A stretch of DNA of 64,000 nucleotides, taken from the NCBI GenBank assembly GCA_020744425.1, contig JAGMUV010000009.1, positions 1,364,001 through 1,428,000 on the forward strand. The letters run 5' to 3'. Positions 34,806 to 46,925 of the stretch are shown piece by piece (the first letter of the stretch is position 1; every line of letters begins with the position of its first letter). The notes beneath the pieces are model-generated. The model was not told where the DNA came from. It ran no database searches and saw nothing but the letters and a program-made list of their open reading frames with translations. A program made the translations under genes and the position numbers. This DNA comes from Dactylonectria macrodidyma. Lineage: Eukaryota; Ascomycota; Sordariomycetes; Hypocreales; Nectriaceae.

Positions 34806-37715
34806 TGTGTTGAAATGTCTTGGTCGGTGAGGGACGGGTTAACTTGAATTGGGATCCGGAGAGGCACGAGAGACAAGTGGGAGAGGCAAAGAAGAGGAAC
34901 GGCCTCAACAACAAGAGGACGGGACCAGGGATAATAACTGGCAAGGCGAAAGCTAGCAGCTTCTTGCTACCTACTTCTGCCACAGCTGCCAATGCTGCCA
35001 TGCTGCTAATGCTGCACACCCTGGCAAATGGCGCCGGGCTGGACCTCTCTCTCATCGACGCCCCATCGACCCCATCATGATCACCCACCCATCCCGCCCA
35101 GGAGCTACCTGAGCAGTACAAGCGGTTGTGAGCCAGGGTCGGCTCCTCGGGCAGCGGTTCAGCATCTCAGAGCTACCTATCAAGCGAGACACCCATGTAC
35201 CGTGCTTGTTAATCGCGGAAGTCCTGAGCTTGGGACCGGCACGACAAGGCAGAGTTCCGGGGTGCAAGCGAATCATGGCCGTCGCTTCGTGCGGCTGAGT
35301 TGTCGTGAAGCGGATCCCAGTTCCATCTAGCCCACATCCGCAGAGACAAACTCCGCGACCTAGACCAAAGTGAGTGAGGCCAAGAACGTGGGCTTTGAGG
35401 AGCCGCTGCGAAGGGAGCAGCTAAAAAGAAACTGCGTGCCGTTGCCCGAAGCCAGTGCATGGTGAAAGCCTTGCCACCCATTTCTAGGATAGTTCAACAC
35501 GCTAACTATGTGCGTAGTACAGAAGTCTGCACCAGTTCAGGTGCGAGACCGAGAAGCCACACTGCTGCTCTCTGTGTGCGGCTCACAGCGCTTTTCCGTC
35601 CGGATATGGTGAATGCTTTCCAGCATGGACAAGCAAGGCGCCAGGCTGGGCGAGACTTTCAGCCACGGTCACCCAAATCGTCCAAAGCAAAGTGCGCCGA
35701 GACACGCCTGAGTCGCTGGTTTTATTATCTGGCCATGCACGGTGTGAGGGCACGGCAAATGTGCATATCGCCTCGTTCAACAGGCAAAGATATGTGACTG
35801 TCTCGTTCCGCGTACCTACCTAAAGACAGCTACGGGTTGGGTACTTCCACTGTCACCCAGCCACTTGGCCGAGGGTTTCTCACCAATTTTCAAAACCATG
35901 TCCATGTCCAACCCGTCTGGCACCTCACCCAGCCCTGCGGTGGCCCCTAGGCAACGCTCGCTCAAGTAAATTCTTTAGACCCCGCACAAGGCATTCGCCC
36001 ATCAAACGTGCGTGGTGGGAAGCCTGTTCCCTGGCTTCGACTTCCATGGCTAGCATCGGGGCACAATAACTTGGAAAAACTCGTTCCATCTTCACAGCCC
36101 TGCCCACGTCTATCCACGCAACTGGATCAGCGCCAGAAAGCTCTCAATGGGGGTGGCGGAGTCATCGCAGTGACCAGTCCCACACTAATTAACCATGTTT
36201 AATGGACCATCGACGCCGCCAGCCCTAGTGGGGATGCTGCTCATGACACCCCTTGGTCTTCGCCAGCAACCTCATAGAGTCGAGGCAAATGGCCCACCAT
36301 TCCCACGCGATTCGATGTCCACGCTGCCCGAAACAGGACAACGCATTGGTTCACCCTTGAACCTTCTCCGGTGCATTCCAAGGGTGAATTAAACGGCTCG
36401 CAAATGCCAGTCAAGTGGATCACAAAGTCTTGCTGACAGGGCCTCGTGGCAGGCCATCATTCAGGCAGGGTCGGTGGTCGGCTGCAAATGGGGCTCGGGG
36501 AGTCCCTCTGCAGACTGGCTGGCATCGCCCTGATGTGAGGTTTCGGAGCACGGTAAGCCTACATTTGGCCATGCGTTGCTGCTACACTCAAGAGTCTAGC
36601 TTCGAGATTAGGTCGTGTTCCAACAAGGCTATGATTCCAATATCACTGAATTACTTTTTCTTCCTTCCTTCTTCCTATTTGCCTCCCACTCACCAGAGGC
36701 GATTTCCAGGCTCCGAGTCGAGAACCATGTCGCCCGCGTGGAGCGATCGTGGAGCACCCCACTCAAATGGAACCCCGACTCGCTGCCACCTGAGAAACAG
36801 GGCTTCCATCCACTCTGATCTTTCTGTTGGTTTGCGGACTAATACCAAGGGGTGGAACAAAGTCACCGCATGCCATACAGCATCGATTTACTCAATGTCT
36901 TTTTTTTTTTTTTTTTTTAACAGGAGTTCCTAGACAAATTCGTTACAACACCTGGTATGTTTTTTGTGAAGTTCTATCTCATAATCTCGTCATACCAAAA
37001 CTTATCTGCCTAAGACTCAGTCATCCTAATACTCTTATTGGTTGCTTATGATGCATTATTCAATGGGCGTCATTTTAGTTTGTGGTGATTTTGTTTTCAT
37101 AGAGGCCACCTGAGGGACAGGTTCCATCCGATCTAATCCTTGTGTTGGTTTGCATCTGTTTGGCCAACTCGCGCACGGGCATTGACGCAAGGGTATCCTG
37201 AGACCTGGGATCAAGCACGGGCTTGTTCCGCCATCTTCGCATGGATAATGATAGCGGACAAATTCAAAGGAAAAAGTGAGATCAGCCAAGATCAATGTCG
37301 CTTACTTTCTGTCATGCGTACTGTTGTAGCCAAGACACATGGTCTTTGCTCGTTTCAAAGCTGTGAATTAAGGTAATGAAAGAAGGTTGAATTCTGTGAA
37401 TATCCTGGGCCAGATTGCCCAATCACCAAGAGGAAAATAGTGAGCTAATCAGAGTTCTTTGGGACTAGATTGACGTCACTTGCATTGCCCTGGCATTGGT
37501 AGCATCACGTGATGTGATGTCTGAGACGCGCTTTGGTCGCGACCTCTCCAGGGGCAACGGTGGAGGGGCGTGTACGACGTCACGGAATCCGTCGCCGCCA
37601 AAAAAACAGAGACATCCCAAAAGGAAAAGGGCCATTCTAGGGCCACATTGTGGATGTGGTTGTGACTCTTCGATACCAGGACCCGCCGCTTGTCTCATGA
37701 GATTCGCGTCTTCTC
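34806..37715. promoter_or_regulatory. 2.9-kb divergent intergenic region
   Basis: Lies between the start codons of the GPI-type protein (minus) and the deacetylase gene (plus), so both promoters are within it. No gene was supported. A 19-nt T tract sits at 36900-36918 and a TACCTACC motif near 35813. Confidence 0.5.
36900..36918. repeat. (T)19 homopolymer
   Basis: Nineteen consecutive T in non-coding sequence; no associated element recognised. Confidence 0.93.
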
Positions 37716-40700
37716 ATGGCGTCTCCATCCCGCCAGCCGTTGCCCCTGCGGCGACAGTCATCAACAAACAACATCCACGACGATGACTTGACTCGCTCCC
37801 TCAAACAGCTCTCGCTCTCCACTTCGCCCGGTCGCGGCCCGAGTTCATCCCATCTCTCCGAGCCGACGACGCCATTCCGGACCACCGGCCGCCGGGGCTC
37901 ACACTCGCCTCGACTCCCGTCTCGGAGCCCTTCCAATGGACGGGACTCCCGCTCCGCGACGCCGACGCTGCTCCGCAAGGCGTCGATGAACTCGCTACGC
38001 TCGTCGAATGGCGTGGGCTCTGGTCCGACCCCGACACGTCGGGCGAGCGCAGCTAACATCATGTCGCCGACCGCCAAGATGGTACCTTTGATAACCCCTC
38101 CGGTAGAGAAGCCCCGTCCAACTGCCAGCTCCATTGCCCAAGACTTCTTCAAGGCCGAGCTGGAGGCACACCACGGATCAGTCGCCACACGCCGGACCCA
38201 AACCATTGTCATCCTTCATGATGCGGTCTATGGCCATCGATTTTCCCGACCTCGTACCTCCCGAGCCGCCCTCAGCACCATCGTTGAACGACCAGAGCGA
38301 GTCAAGGCAGCAGTGCTCGGAGTTTCGACGGCATATGTGCGCCTCGGTGGGCTTCACTGCGAGGGAACGTATGCCATTCATCCCAGGCTTGATGTCCACA
38401 ATCTCCCTGGCATTCCATTCCGAATTCGAAACACAAGCCGGAAGGTTTCCCTCCTCTCGCAGCCCGTTACCAACGTCCACGGTGCCAAGTGGATGGAGGA
38501 ACTCAAAATGATGTGCGATGCTGCCGAGGCCAAGCTTGCTATGGGAGCGAAGGAGCTTCAGCGACCAGAGATGAACAGGGGAACTACTGGATCAGCAGAA
38601 AAGCTCCATGAAGGTGATCTATATCTGTGCGCAGAATCGCTTGATGCCATGGAAGGCGCTCTAGGAGCAGTGTGTGAGGCGGTCGATGCGATCTGCAGTC
38701 CTGAGCCTGGTCCTCGACGGGCCTTTGTGGCCATAAGACCTCCGGGGCATCACTGTTCTGCGTCGTACCCCTCTGGTTTCTGTTGGGTCAATAACGTGCA
38801 TGTTGGAATAATGCACGCTTTCATGAATCACGGCGTGACCCATGCCGCCATCATCGATATTGATCTCCACCACGGCGACGGATCACAAGCCATTGCATGG
38901 GAGCACAATACCAGAGCTACCATGGCTGCAAAGAATGCTGCTCCTTGGAAAAAGTCATCGATTGGCTACTTTAGCTTGCACGACATCAACTCATATCCAT
39001 GCGAGCAGGGTGACGAGGAAAAGGTCAAGAACGCCAGCCTCTGTATCGACAACGCGCATGGTCAAACTGTCTGGAATGTTCATCTCCAGTCGTGGAAGAC
39101 GGAGGCGGACTTCTGGCAACTTTATGGGTCCAAGTACACTGTGCTCCTTGACAAGGTCCGAAACTTCCTCCAGAACCAGGCAGAGCGATCCAAGCTTTCC
39201 AATCAGCCTCCCAAGGCGGTCATTTTCTTCTCCGCAGGCTTCGACGCCAGCGAGTGGGAAAGTGCGGGAATGCAGCGTCACCAGGTCAATGTACCAACAG
39301 AATTCTACGCTCGCATCGCTCAGGATGTCATCAAACTCGCAGCTGAGGAAGGGCTCCATGTCGATGGCCGGATCATCAGCGTCTTAGAAGGTGGATATAG
39401 CGATAGAGCCTTGTTTTCTGGCGTCTTTAGTCATCTAAGTGGCCTTGCGGGTAACCAAGATGTCGATCAACCGCTTCATACCACTGGTGGCCTTGGCTTT
39501 GAGATGGGTCAGAAAATCGGTGTCGTTCCCGAACAGGAGGAGACTGAGATGCAACAAGGCCCGTCATTGGACTCGATTCATGCCTACGATCCGTCATGGT
39601 GGGCCGGTCATAGGCTCGATGAGCTCGAGAGCATCATGGTTCCACCAGTCTCTCCTCCACAAAAGTCAAGCATCAGTTCACCAACCTACTTCTCGCCTAC
39701 GCACGCTTCTACTGCCAAAGTTGTCGAGCCACTTCGAGTGCGTCGCAGCCTCTCCAATCTCTCTGGGACCGCTTCAAGACCTGCATCACCGCCTCCCCCT
39801 GAAGTTCCTTGGACGGTAGCTGCTCATGAACTTAGCAAGCTGCTCATCCCCTCTGATCGTCAAACGGACAGTTGCAAGCCCGAGGACCTAAATGCGGAGG
39901 CAAGCCGGGTCAGAAGAGATCGCCAGTCGTTGATCAACGGGGTTCCTCCAGCCCCTTCGGCCGCTGCCGCAAGTCGGCCAACGTCTCGAATGGCACTTCG
40001 CGAGAGGAGAGCGAAGCCAGCTGCTCCCGTGGTTGAACCAAGCAAGGACAAGGCCTCTAAGGGCCGGAGAAAGACTGTGGCTTCTGGCGGCTTCGCCACT
40101 GACAAGGTAAGTACAATATCAATTTCAAACCCCTTTTAAGATGAGTGTCTAACACGCACAAGGTGGCCGAGGTTACTGGAAACCCAGCGGTGAGGAAAGT
40201 CAGTCGACGTCTTAGCGAGGCGCCGACGACGCTGAGTTCTCGCGATTCCTCGTCGCCCCCTACCATCGCCAGCGCCAGCAGCCCAAGAGCCCCCACAACC
40301 ACTGTCCCTGGATCGTCAGCGACTGCTCGCACCTCCGCTGGCGGACCTCTGCCCGTGAAGAAGTCGAGGACCACTGCTACCACTACCGCCGCTGCCCGGA
40401 AGGAGGCTGTCCCGAAAGCACTTCCTCGGGGCACCACCAAGAAGACGACAGTCCCAGCCAGCAGCGCGAGGTCTGCGAGTGCAACGGCTACGACAACAGC
40501 TACTCAGAAGGGGAAGTCCCCAGGCAAGGCTGGGTTGTCTGGCAAAGCAGGCGACGACATGGACAAGCTCACGGCAGGCATGAAGAAGATTCGCATCAAT
40601 CTCATAACGCAATCCCAAAAGGACGCCAAGCAGCGAGCACGAGTTGAGGCTGAGAAACCCTCGTCTGCCTCGGTCTCTGCCACAGCCTCTACCACAGCCT

Positions 40701-41290
40701 CTGCCACGCCTTCTGTAAAGGAGGAGGAAGAGGAAGTGAAGCTGCCCGCCCCTCTTGTCACACAGCAGCCATCCATCACGCCGAGCCCTGAACCCGTCGC
40801 CGGATACGAGGCTGGTACCATATCTCCCAAGCAAATGGTACAGCCTGACATTCGCATTCCCACACCGCCCACCACTATCCCCTCCAGCGGGCTTTCTACA
40901 CCCTTGCAGGAGGAAAATCCATTCGACACTGGCTGCTCAACTGATCCCCGGCAGGTGGTTCTCCCTGCCAGCTCTCCCGTCATCCCCTCGGTGGCCGTCC
41001 AGCCTGACGGCAACTGTCCCGACGTCTTCATCTCGTACCAGCCCGAGGGTCCTCCTCCCGTTGCCATCGGTCAACATGAGAGGCTCAAATGGCTTCCCCC
41101 CAACGCACCAGCCTCGTCTTTCAACACGCCAGCCGCCACGCCTAGTCCTATCAAGAAGCAACACAACCTCTTTCAATACACTTCTGGAATCCCATTTGCG
41201 CCCTGCCCGCAGGAGCCGGCTCCTGATGCGGACGTCCAGGCCGAAGCCGAAAACACGCAGCCAGACGCAAATTCACCTGCCTCTGCCTAG
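37716..41290 (+). CDS. HOS3: Hos3-like class II histone deacetylase
   Basis: Two exons, 37716-40106 and 40163-41290, join in phase 0 over a 56-bp intron; 1172 residues. Residues 1-140 are Ser/Pro/Arg-rich. The deacetylase fold spans about 165-600 with RPPGHHCSASYPSGFCWVNN (catalytic His pair near 340), DIDLHHGDGS (zinc ligands Asp and His near 382), FFSAGFDASEWE (zinc-binding Asp near 508) and LEGGYS (catalytic Tyr near 558). All expected catalytic residues are present. The last 570 residues are low-complexity Ser/Thr/Ala/Pro, as in other filamentous-fungal Hos3 proteins. By family it removes acetyl groups from histones and other proteins; yeast Hos3 acts at the bud neck and nuclear pores, and Aspergillus HosB in the nucleus. 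Translating without the intron would truncate only the tail, leaving the enzyme domain intact. Confidence 0.93.
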
Positions 41291-41677
41291 GATGTTCCCA
41301 CCACTCATCGAGAATGAGCCTGGCGATATTGTTTCCCTGCCATGTGTTGCCCAGGAAAGTTAAGCATACACGGAATATCTTTTAAAAGCTTGGAGTCTAA
41401 GGCTACGGGAATCTTGCCGTCCGGGGTCATACTTCAACTGTAAATTACTTGTGATATTTTTGTTTTGCTCCACCAATTCCCTGCTTTCATGAGTATGCTA
41501 TCCTCTTTGTTGGATGCTAGGTCAGCTCTATCGCATGATACCCTTTCCTTTGGTCCTTGCAACCCACCATCTCGTCGCAACCGTTTTAGCTATAGGGATT
41601 GTATTTCTAATTCACACTTTGTTTCACTTCCCTCTACTGTCTACTCTTCCATCGCGTCTCTCGTCGTCGTCAAACCT
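41291..41677. other. intergenic between convergent HOS3 and HIS2 genes
   Basis: About 390 bp between facing stop codons, presumably both 3' untranslated regions. Nothing else recognised. Confidence 0.5.
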
Positions 41678-42789
41678 CTACTCCTTGAAGTTCTCGCGGA
41701 ACGCTGATAGCGGGACGCCAACCTCTTCGATGGTGGCCCTGTTGTTGCCCTCAAGGCCCGGGTGCGGCTTGCGTCTGTACGTCCACACCTCCTGAACGCC
41801 GAGGCTCTCGAGGTATGTGACGGTGCGAGCGTAATTCGTGGCGACCTGGGCGATGCCGTGGCTGTCGTCGGAGAAGGTGAACTTGCCACCCATCTTGAGC
41901 CATTCCTAAGAAGCCTGTCAGCGTCACCCTATGAATGGTAAGTGAATCGAGGGTTTATCAAAAACTAACCTCGGCAATCAGCCTTCCTGGATACGGCTCC
42001 GCCAGGCCCTTGCGCAGGGCAGAGCTGTTGCACTCGAGCCATCCGCCCTGCCGGGCCACGAGCTCGAGGTTCCGCACGACTCGCTGCCAGACGCCCTCCC
42101 ACTGGCGAATATCCCTCGCGGGATCCTCGCTCAGCAGCCGGACGAGGTCGAAGTGGCCGACGACGCGCGGCTCGAGGTCTTGCAGCATCTGGAACTGCAG
42201 GTCGTAGTAGTCCTCGTACAGCTTCTCCTCCGTGCTCGGCGTGCTGGCATCCCGGGCCCGGCCAAAAGTAGCGGCGTCAAAGTCGATGGGGATGCCGTGG
42301 ACGTGGTGAACCGACCCGATGAAGTAGTCGACGGCCGGGTGCGCCGCCAGCGCCCGCACTTGCGGCCCGAAGGCCGGCCGGATGAACTCGGCCTCGAAGC
42401 CGATGAGCACGTGGATCTGCGAGGCGTAGAGACTTTGTAGGCGCTGCGCTTCGACGATGTAGGCGTCGTGGCGAGGCGGCAGAACGGCCAGTGAGGCGGC
42501 AGGGTTGTCGAGCTTGGAGATGTGAGCTAGGAGTTAAAGGAGAGATGAGAAGAGAGAGGGAACAAGTGCAAATAAAAAGGAGGAAACGTATAAGTCGTGT
42601 GACGCATAAACCTCATCTCCCACTCACCTCTTCAGGATACAGATCCCGCTCCTCGTACCGAGGCATGTGCTCAGTGAGCCCAATCGTCTTGTACCCGACC
42701 GAGATGGCGTGCTTGAGAATGTCCTCAAGCTGGTCCTTTGCGTGTCCCGGGCAAAACTCCCCCGAGTGGGAGTGCATTGTGAAGGCCAT
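41678..42789 (-). CDS. HIS2: histidinol-phosphatase, PHP family
   Basis: Three exons on the minus strand, 42789-42624, 42526-41970 and 41905-41678, give 316 residues. The PHP-domain metal-binding motifs are present: MHSHSGEFCPGH at the N-terminus, GLTEHMP, GFEAEFI, GSVHHVHG, GHFDLVR and SDDSHG. By family it removes phosphate from L-histidinol phosphate, the penultimate part of histidine synthesis, in the cytosol. The first junction is not the obvious one: a strong donor GTGAGT ends the exon in the wrong phase for the only nearby acceptor, whereas GTGGGA four bases further on keeps the frame, so I used the latter with caution. A 25-base C tract on the coding strand ends ten bases before the start codon. 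Convergent with HOS3. Confidence 0.88.
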
Positions 42790-42798
42790 GGCGGACGC

Positions 42799-42823
42799 GG
42801 GGGGGGGGGGGGGGGGGGGGGGG
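42799..42823. repeat. (G)25 homopolymer next to HIS2 start
   Basis: Twenty-five consecutive G on the plus strand, i.e. C on the coding strand of the histidinol-phosphatase gene, occupying positions -10 to -34 relative to its ATG. Confidence 0.95.
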
Positions 42824-43598
42824 TTCTTGATATATCCCGCTCCTCCTATCCTACTCCAGAGCGATGTGCGAAGTTGAGACTTGACTCAGTTTGGCTCGGA
42901 ACTCGACAAGAGAAAACGTATTGGTCGAGCGTTGAAAGAGAGAGGCAAATGCAACAGAACCGTCTACGACTGGGACAAAAGTGTTCACTGTTGCGCGATC
43001 ATTCAAAATGTCAGCATGATTGTGACTGATTTAGACTCGATCGATTCCAGGATTTCGGGTCCCGCAACCTACCGAAAATGCGTGCTAATTCACATGTCGT
43101 AGATGGTTGGAGGACACTCTCTGGTCCACTTTTCCCTACCTATTTAGGAAACTACATCAAAGCATGGCTCTTTGCGTTATGTCCGCCTGGAGAGAGTGAA
43201 AACTTAAGTCATCCATCATAGGAATCATTCACCTATTAACTGTATATACACCAGATACAGATCAAACGTAAATAAAGTACATATCAAGTGTACGCCAACA
43301 AGCCTCACGGCCACTGCTATTTCTCACATAAACTGCCTCTCTAAATGTATGTAGCATATCCGTCATCAGTGGACCTTGAGTCGTCATGATCCATAACCAA
43401 ACCAGGTAGGTTAACCAAACCCAACACCATAGCAAAAAGGCTAAGCAATTGCCTGCTCATGTCATCCCAATCCTATGAGTATCCCGTCCCACCAACGCCG
43501 CGCATGCACAGGTCCCCAAAGCAAGAACCAAATTCCAACTGAAAAGAAACAAATGCATATGTCCATCCATGGCCTCTCGCTCGCCAGAAAATACACGC
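42824..43598. other. intergenic: promoter of HIS2 and 3' end of DUF3433 gene
   Basis: About 780 bp between two minus-strand genes. It includes AT-rich sequence near 43200-43280. No further gene or repeat was recognised. Confidence 0.5.
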
Positions 43599-46500
43599 TT
43601 ATTCCTTTTCGTACAGCGGGATGTCCCCGTAAGAATACAGCCCCGGAGCCATGCTGATGTATCGGCCCGGGGCGACGCTACTACTCCGCATCGTGTCCAG
43701 CTCGCCCGACCTCTCGGCGGCCCTCTCGGCCATCCGCGCCGCCTTGCCCTCGTCCTGCACGATACCGATGCCGTAGTTGCGGCCGCTGGTCCCGGCCGAC
43801 GTGATCCGGCCGGTGTTGTGCCATCCGAGCCGGAACGTCTTCCGCCGGAAACGCCGCGCCAGGTCTTCGTCGTCCATCCATGACGCGCCCTCGGGAAGTC
43901 GGTACCACATTGTCGAGTCGGCCAAGAGACTCGCCTGTGCCGCGATGCTGCTCGGGTCCTTGGGCAACGGCGCGCCGCGATGTGTCGTGCGCAGGCCGAA
44001 AAAGCCCAGGATCAGTGCCATGGAGAGGAGGGCAAGAAGCACGAAAGTCTGCGTGCGTGACTGCGTGAGCCGCGGGACAAAGTAGTCAACCGAAGCTGCG
44101 AGAAGCGAACTGTCCTCATCCTCGTCGTCATCGTTGGCACGAAGCCGAAGCTTGGATGAAGATGTCGTCTTCCGCACCAGGTTACTGCTAAGTGCCTGGG
44201 CACCCACGATGCCATGCTGCAGCCGGATCATGGCGCTCACGGAGTTCTGTCGCTCGGGTGCCAAGAGACGCTCAAGTCTCATGTCGAGCCGCGACAGTAC
44301 CAGTGTCCGAAAGAAACCATCCAAACCCGTGAGGGTATCATCGTCAGTCCCAATCACCTCCATGGCCGCATAGGCCGTCGACACATCCGCTTTCACATCC
44401 GACTCATGCATGCTACTGGTGTTCTTGAGGGGAATGCTGTCCGTGTCGATGGTGAGGTCTTCGGTGTGGAACGTCGTGTATACATCGAGCTCGGTAATAG
44501 ACTCGTTGCATCGCATAATCGACATGTCGCCGCTATCACCGCAGCTACCCCAGATATAGTTGAGAGCATAGTCAGTTGACAGTCCTGTACATGACGTAAC
44601 CACGAGCCCCGTATTGTTCTGTCCGGCTGGGCAAATCGCTGACTTTTTAGAACCCGAGCTGCCTAGGGCTGCACACTTGAGATCCGCTCCGGCACCGTTC
44701 GACAACGACAGGGTTTCACATGTCAGAACAGCTCTGATAGAGGGCACCGTTGCCATCAATTCTGTGTTTGGCAGTGGCCACTCTTTGCCATGGCTCACAA
44801 GTTCCAGTTCCGGGAACGCCAAGTCCTCGTACGTCCATGCGGGATAGCTTGGCGTCGATCTGAGGAGAATGCGATCAATCACATCAGCATCCAGACTACT
44901 GCTAAGAGACTTGCTGGTGGATTGAAACTGCGTCTCCTGGCGAAGCTGCAGGTTGGCCCTTTGCCCAACTTCGGTGATGGCGAACAGCCCCGCGGTAAAG
45001 ATGGGCATCAACCAACCCAGCATGGTCGTCGACTTCCTCACAAAGACGCCCCAGTCCTTGTACTTGAGTGATTTGAAGACGGTGTAGAGACCAAACTCGT
45101 TCATGTAAGTGAGCGCAAGAGACTCCTTGAATCCACACTTATTGGACGTCATTTTTAAAAACGGGGGTAACACGGCGGGTGTCGATGTCGATGCGGCTCC
45201 AGAAGATAGCCAGAGCAGCAAAGATGAATGTCGGCACAAATGTCCAAACGATGAACATGTCATCGGAAGCATCCATGCCATCTCCGTCGCCGCGGAGAGC
45301 AAAGATGACGCAGACACCTGTGAGCAGCACGGCACATGCTACAATGCTCACTGTCTGCACACGGGCACCCAGTGTCCACGGACGATACTCTCCCATGGCC
45401 TCCTCGGAGCGGCCAGAGCTTTCGTCGCCCATCGAGACGGGTGGTCCACCGCTCAGCTGCCGCAATTGGAACGTCTCACCCGGCTTCTTGCCGGGTTGGC
45501 GGACCTCGGTGGTGTACCACGAGCCTGCGAGCCTCGCCGTCACGACGTTCATGCCTGCGCCGCCGGTGCCGCTCAGGCGGGCTAGGAAATGCTGACTGCT
45601 CGCGAGCAACGCGGCAGTGCCGGCTGCAGAGGTTGGGTCTCGGGCGGTGATACCGCGCTTCGGGGGTGCGTGATAGAGCATGGGAAGAAGAAAGCCGCCT
45701 AGGAGGCAGAAGACGCCAGCAATGGCGTGCATCATCCCTGATCGGACCCTGAGGAGCCTAGAACCGTCGGCCTGGACCTCGGCGTGGAAGATGCACGTGG
45801 AAAGGACGATCTGGGCACGCAGCAGCAGCGAGACAGCGACTGAAGCGGCAACAAGGTGGTGGCGGTTACTAAAAGACTTTGCCAGGGCCCGTAAGCTGTT
45901 CATTCCTGGGTAATCAAGCAAAACAGTTCGGTAAGCTTGCTTGCGGCGAGTGTCTTCGCCAGAGGCAGGTCGGCCCTCGAGAATGATCCAGGGCATATAG
46001 AGAAGGGTCTGGCATTCGACTCGTGCCCAGAGCATTGCCAGGACAGAGGTGACTGATTGTACGGTTAGTAATTAGATCCCCTCTTGAATAATGGGAGAGA
46101 AGACTCACCAACTACAGGTCCAAAAGTCCACAACCCCTCAGCACCGTTCTCCCAGTCATCCCGCGAGATCATCCACATGACAACCTCCCCCACCACGGCC
46201 AACAGCACAAACGTCCCTAGGAAGCCGCCGATGACTTGATGCCGCAGCCACCAGGGCCGCCACCCATCCCGGACTGGCCCCTCCGAGTCCTCTGGGGCGC
46301 GGAAAGCCGTATTTCCTCGCGACCCAGCCGTTTCGGGCGGGCAGTCAAAGTACGGGTGCTCCAGCAGCGCATCCAGGTTGCCATGGCTGATGCGGGCGCG
46401 CGGTGAGGTGGTCCCCGTGGTGTTGGTGAAACCCGTGGTGTTGGTGGTGCCAGTAAAGGTCGTATAGGTCGTGGCCCGCGGCGAGGCAAAGGGGTCACTG

Positions 46501-46925
46501 CTGCTAGACGAGGGGAACTGGCCGCGCTGCAGCGTCTGGTATCCAGGACTGCGGGGGCTGCGAGGGCTGTTGAGGTCATGAGGGCTATTGGGACTAAGAT
46601 GGCCGCGAGGGCTGTTCGGATTGTAACAAGAGTTGGGATTGTTGTGATGAGGAGAGGTGGGATTGTGAGGAGAGTTGATAGCAGGGCGAGATCCGGCAGG
46701 CGCAATGTACAGCGGGCTTGGGGTGTTGCTGCCTCGGTGCGACGGCGGCGGCGGCGAGAGCATCGGGGGAACGAATGGCGTCGTCGATGTCGTCGGCTGC
46801 GGTGAGGGCCATCTTGCAAAGCTCTGGTGTGACGAGGGCGCCTCGTCGTAGGCAATGTAGTCGGAGTTGCGGATGGAATTGGGATCGACGCCGTGGAGGC
46901 CGACATTGTTCCACGACGTTGCCAT
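43599..46925 (-). pseudogene. DUF3433-type multi-pass membrane protein, interrupted by a 1-bp frameshift
   Basis: Two exons, 46925-46109 and 46052-43599, with a 56-bp intron joined in phase 1. The reading frame breaks once, at a run of five G at 45163-45167 (five C on the coding strand): one frame reads DTRRVTPV and then hits a stop 8 codons on, while the next frame continues FLKMTSNKCGFKESLALTYM without interruption for 500 residues. Counting one base too many, the whole would be 1089 residues. The N-terminal 200 residues are Ser/Pro/Asn-rich; then come hydrophobic segments such as GGFLGTFVLLAVVGEVVMWM and a duplicated module with WSRIDIDTRRVTP and MLGWLMPIFTAGLFAI, the layout of fungal DUF3433 proteins, whose function is unknown. 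Everything else looks intact, so a sequencing error or a very recent lesion are both possible. Confidence 0.8.

Noticed and set aside
22809..46925. Secondary-metabolite or other functional gene cluster
   Set aside because: No backbone synthase, P450, transporter or pathway-specific set is present; the genes are unrelated housekeeping functions.
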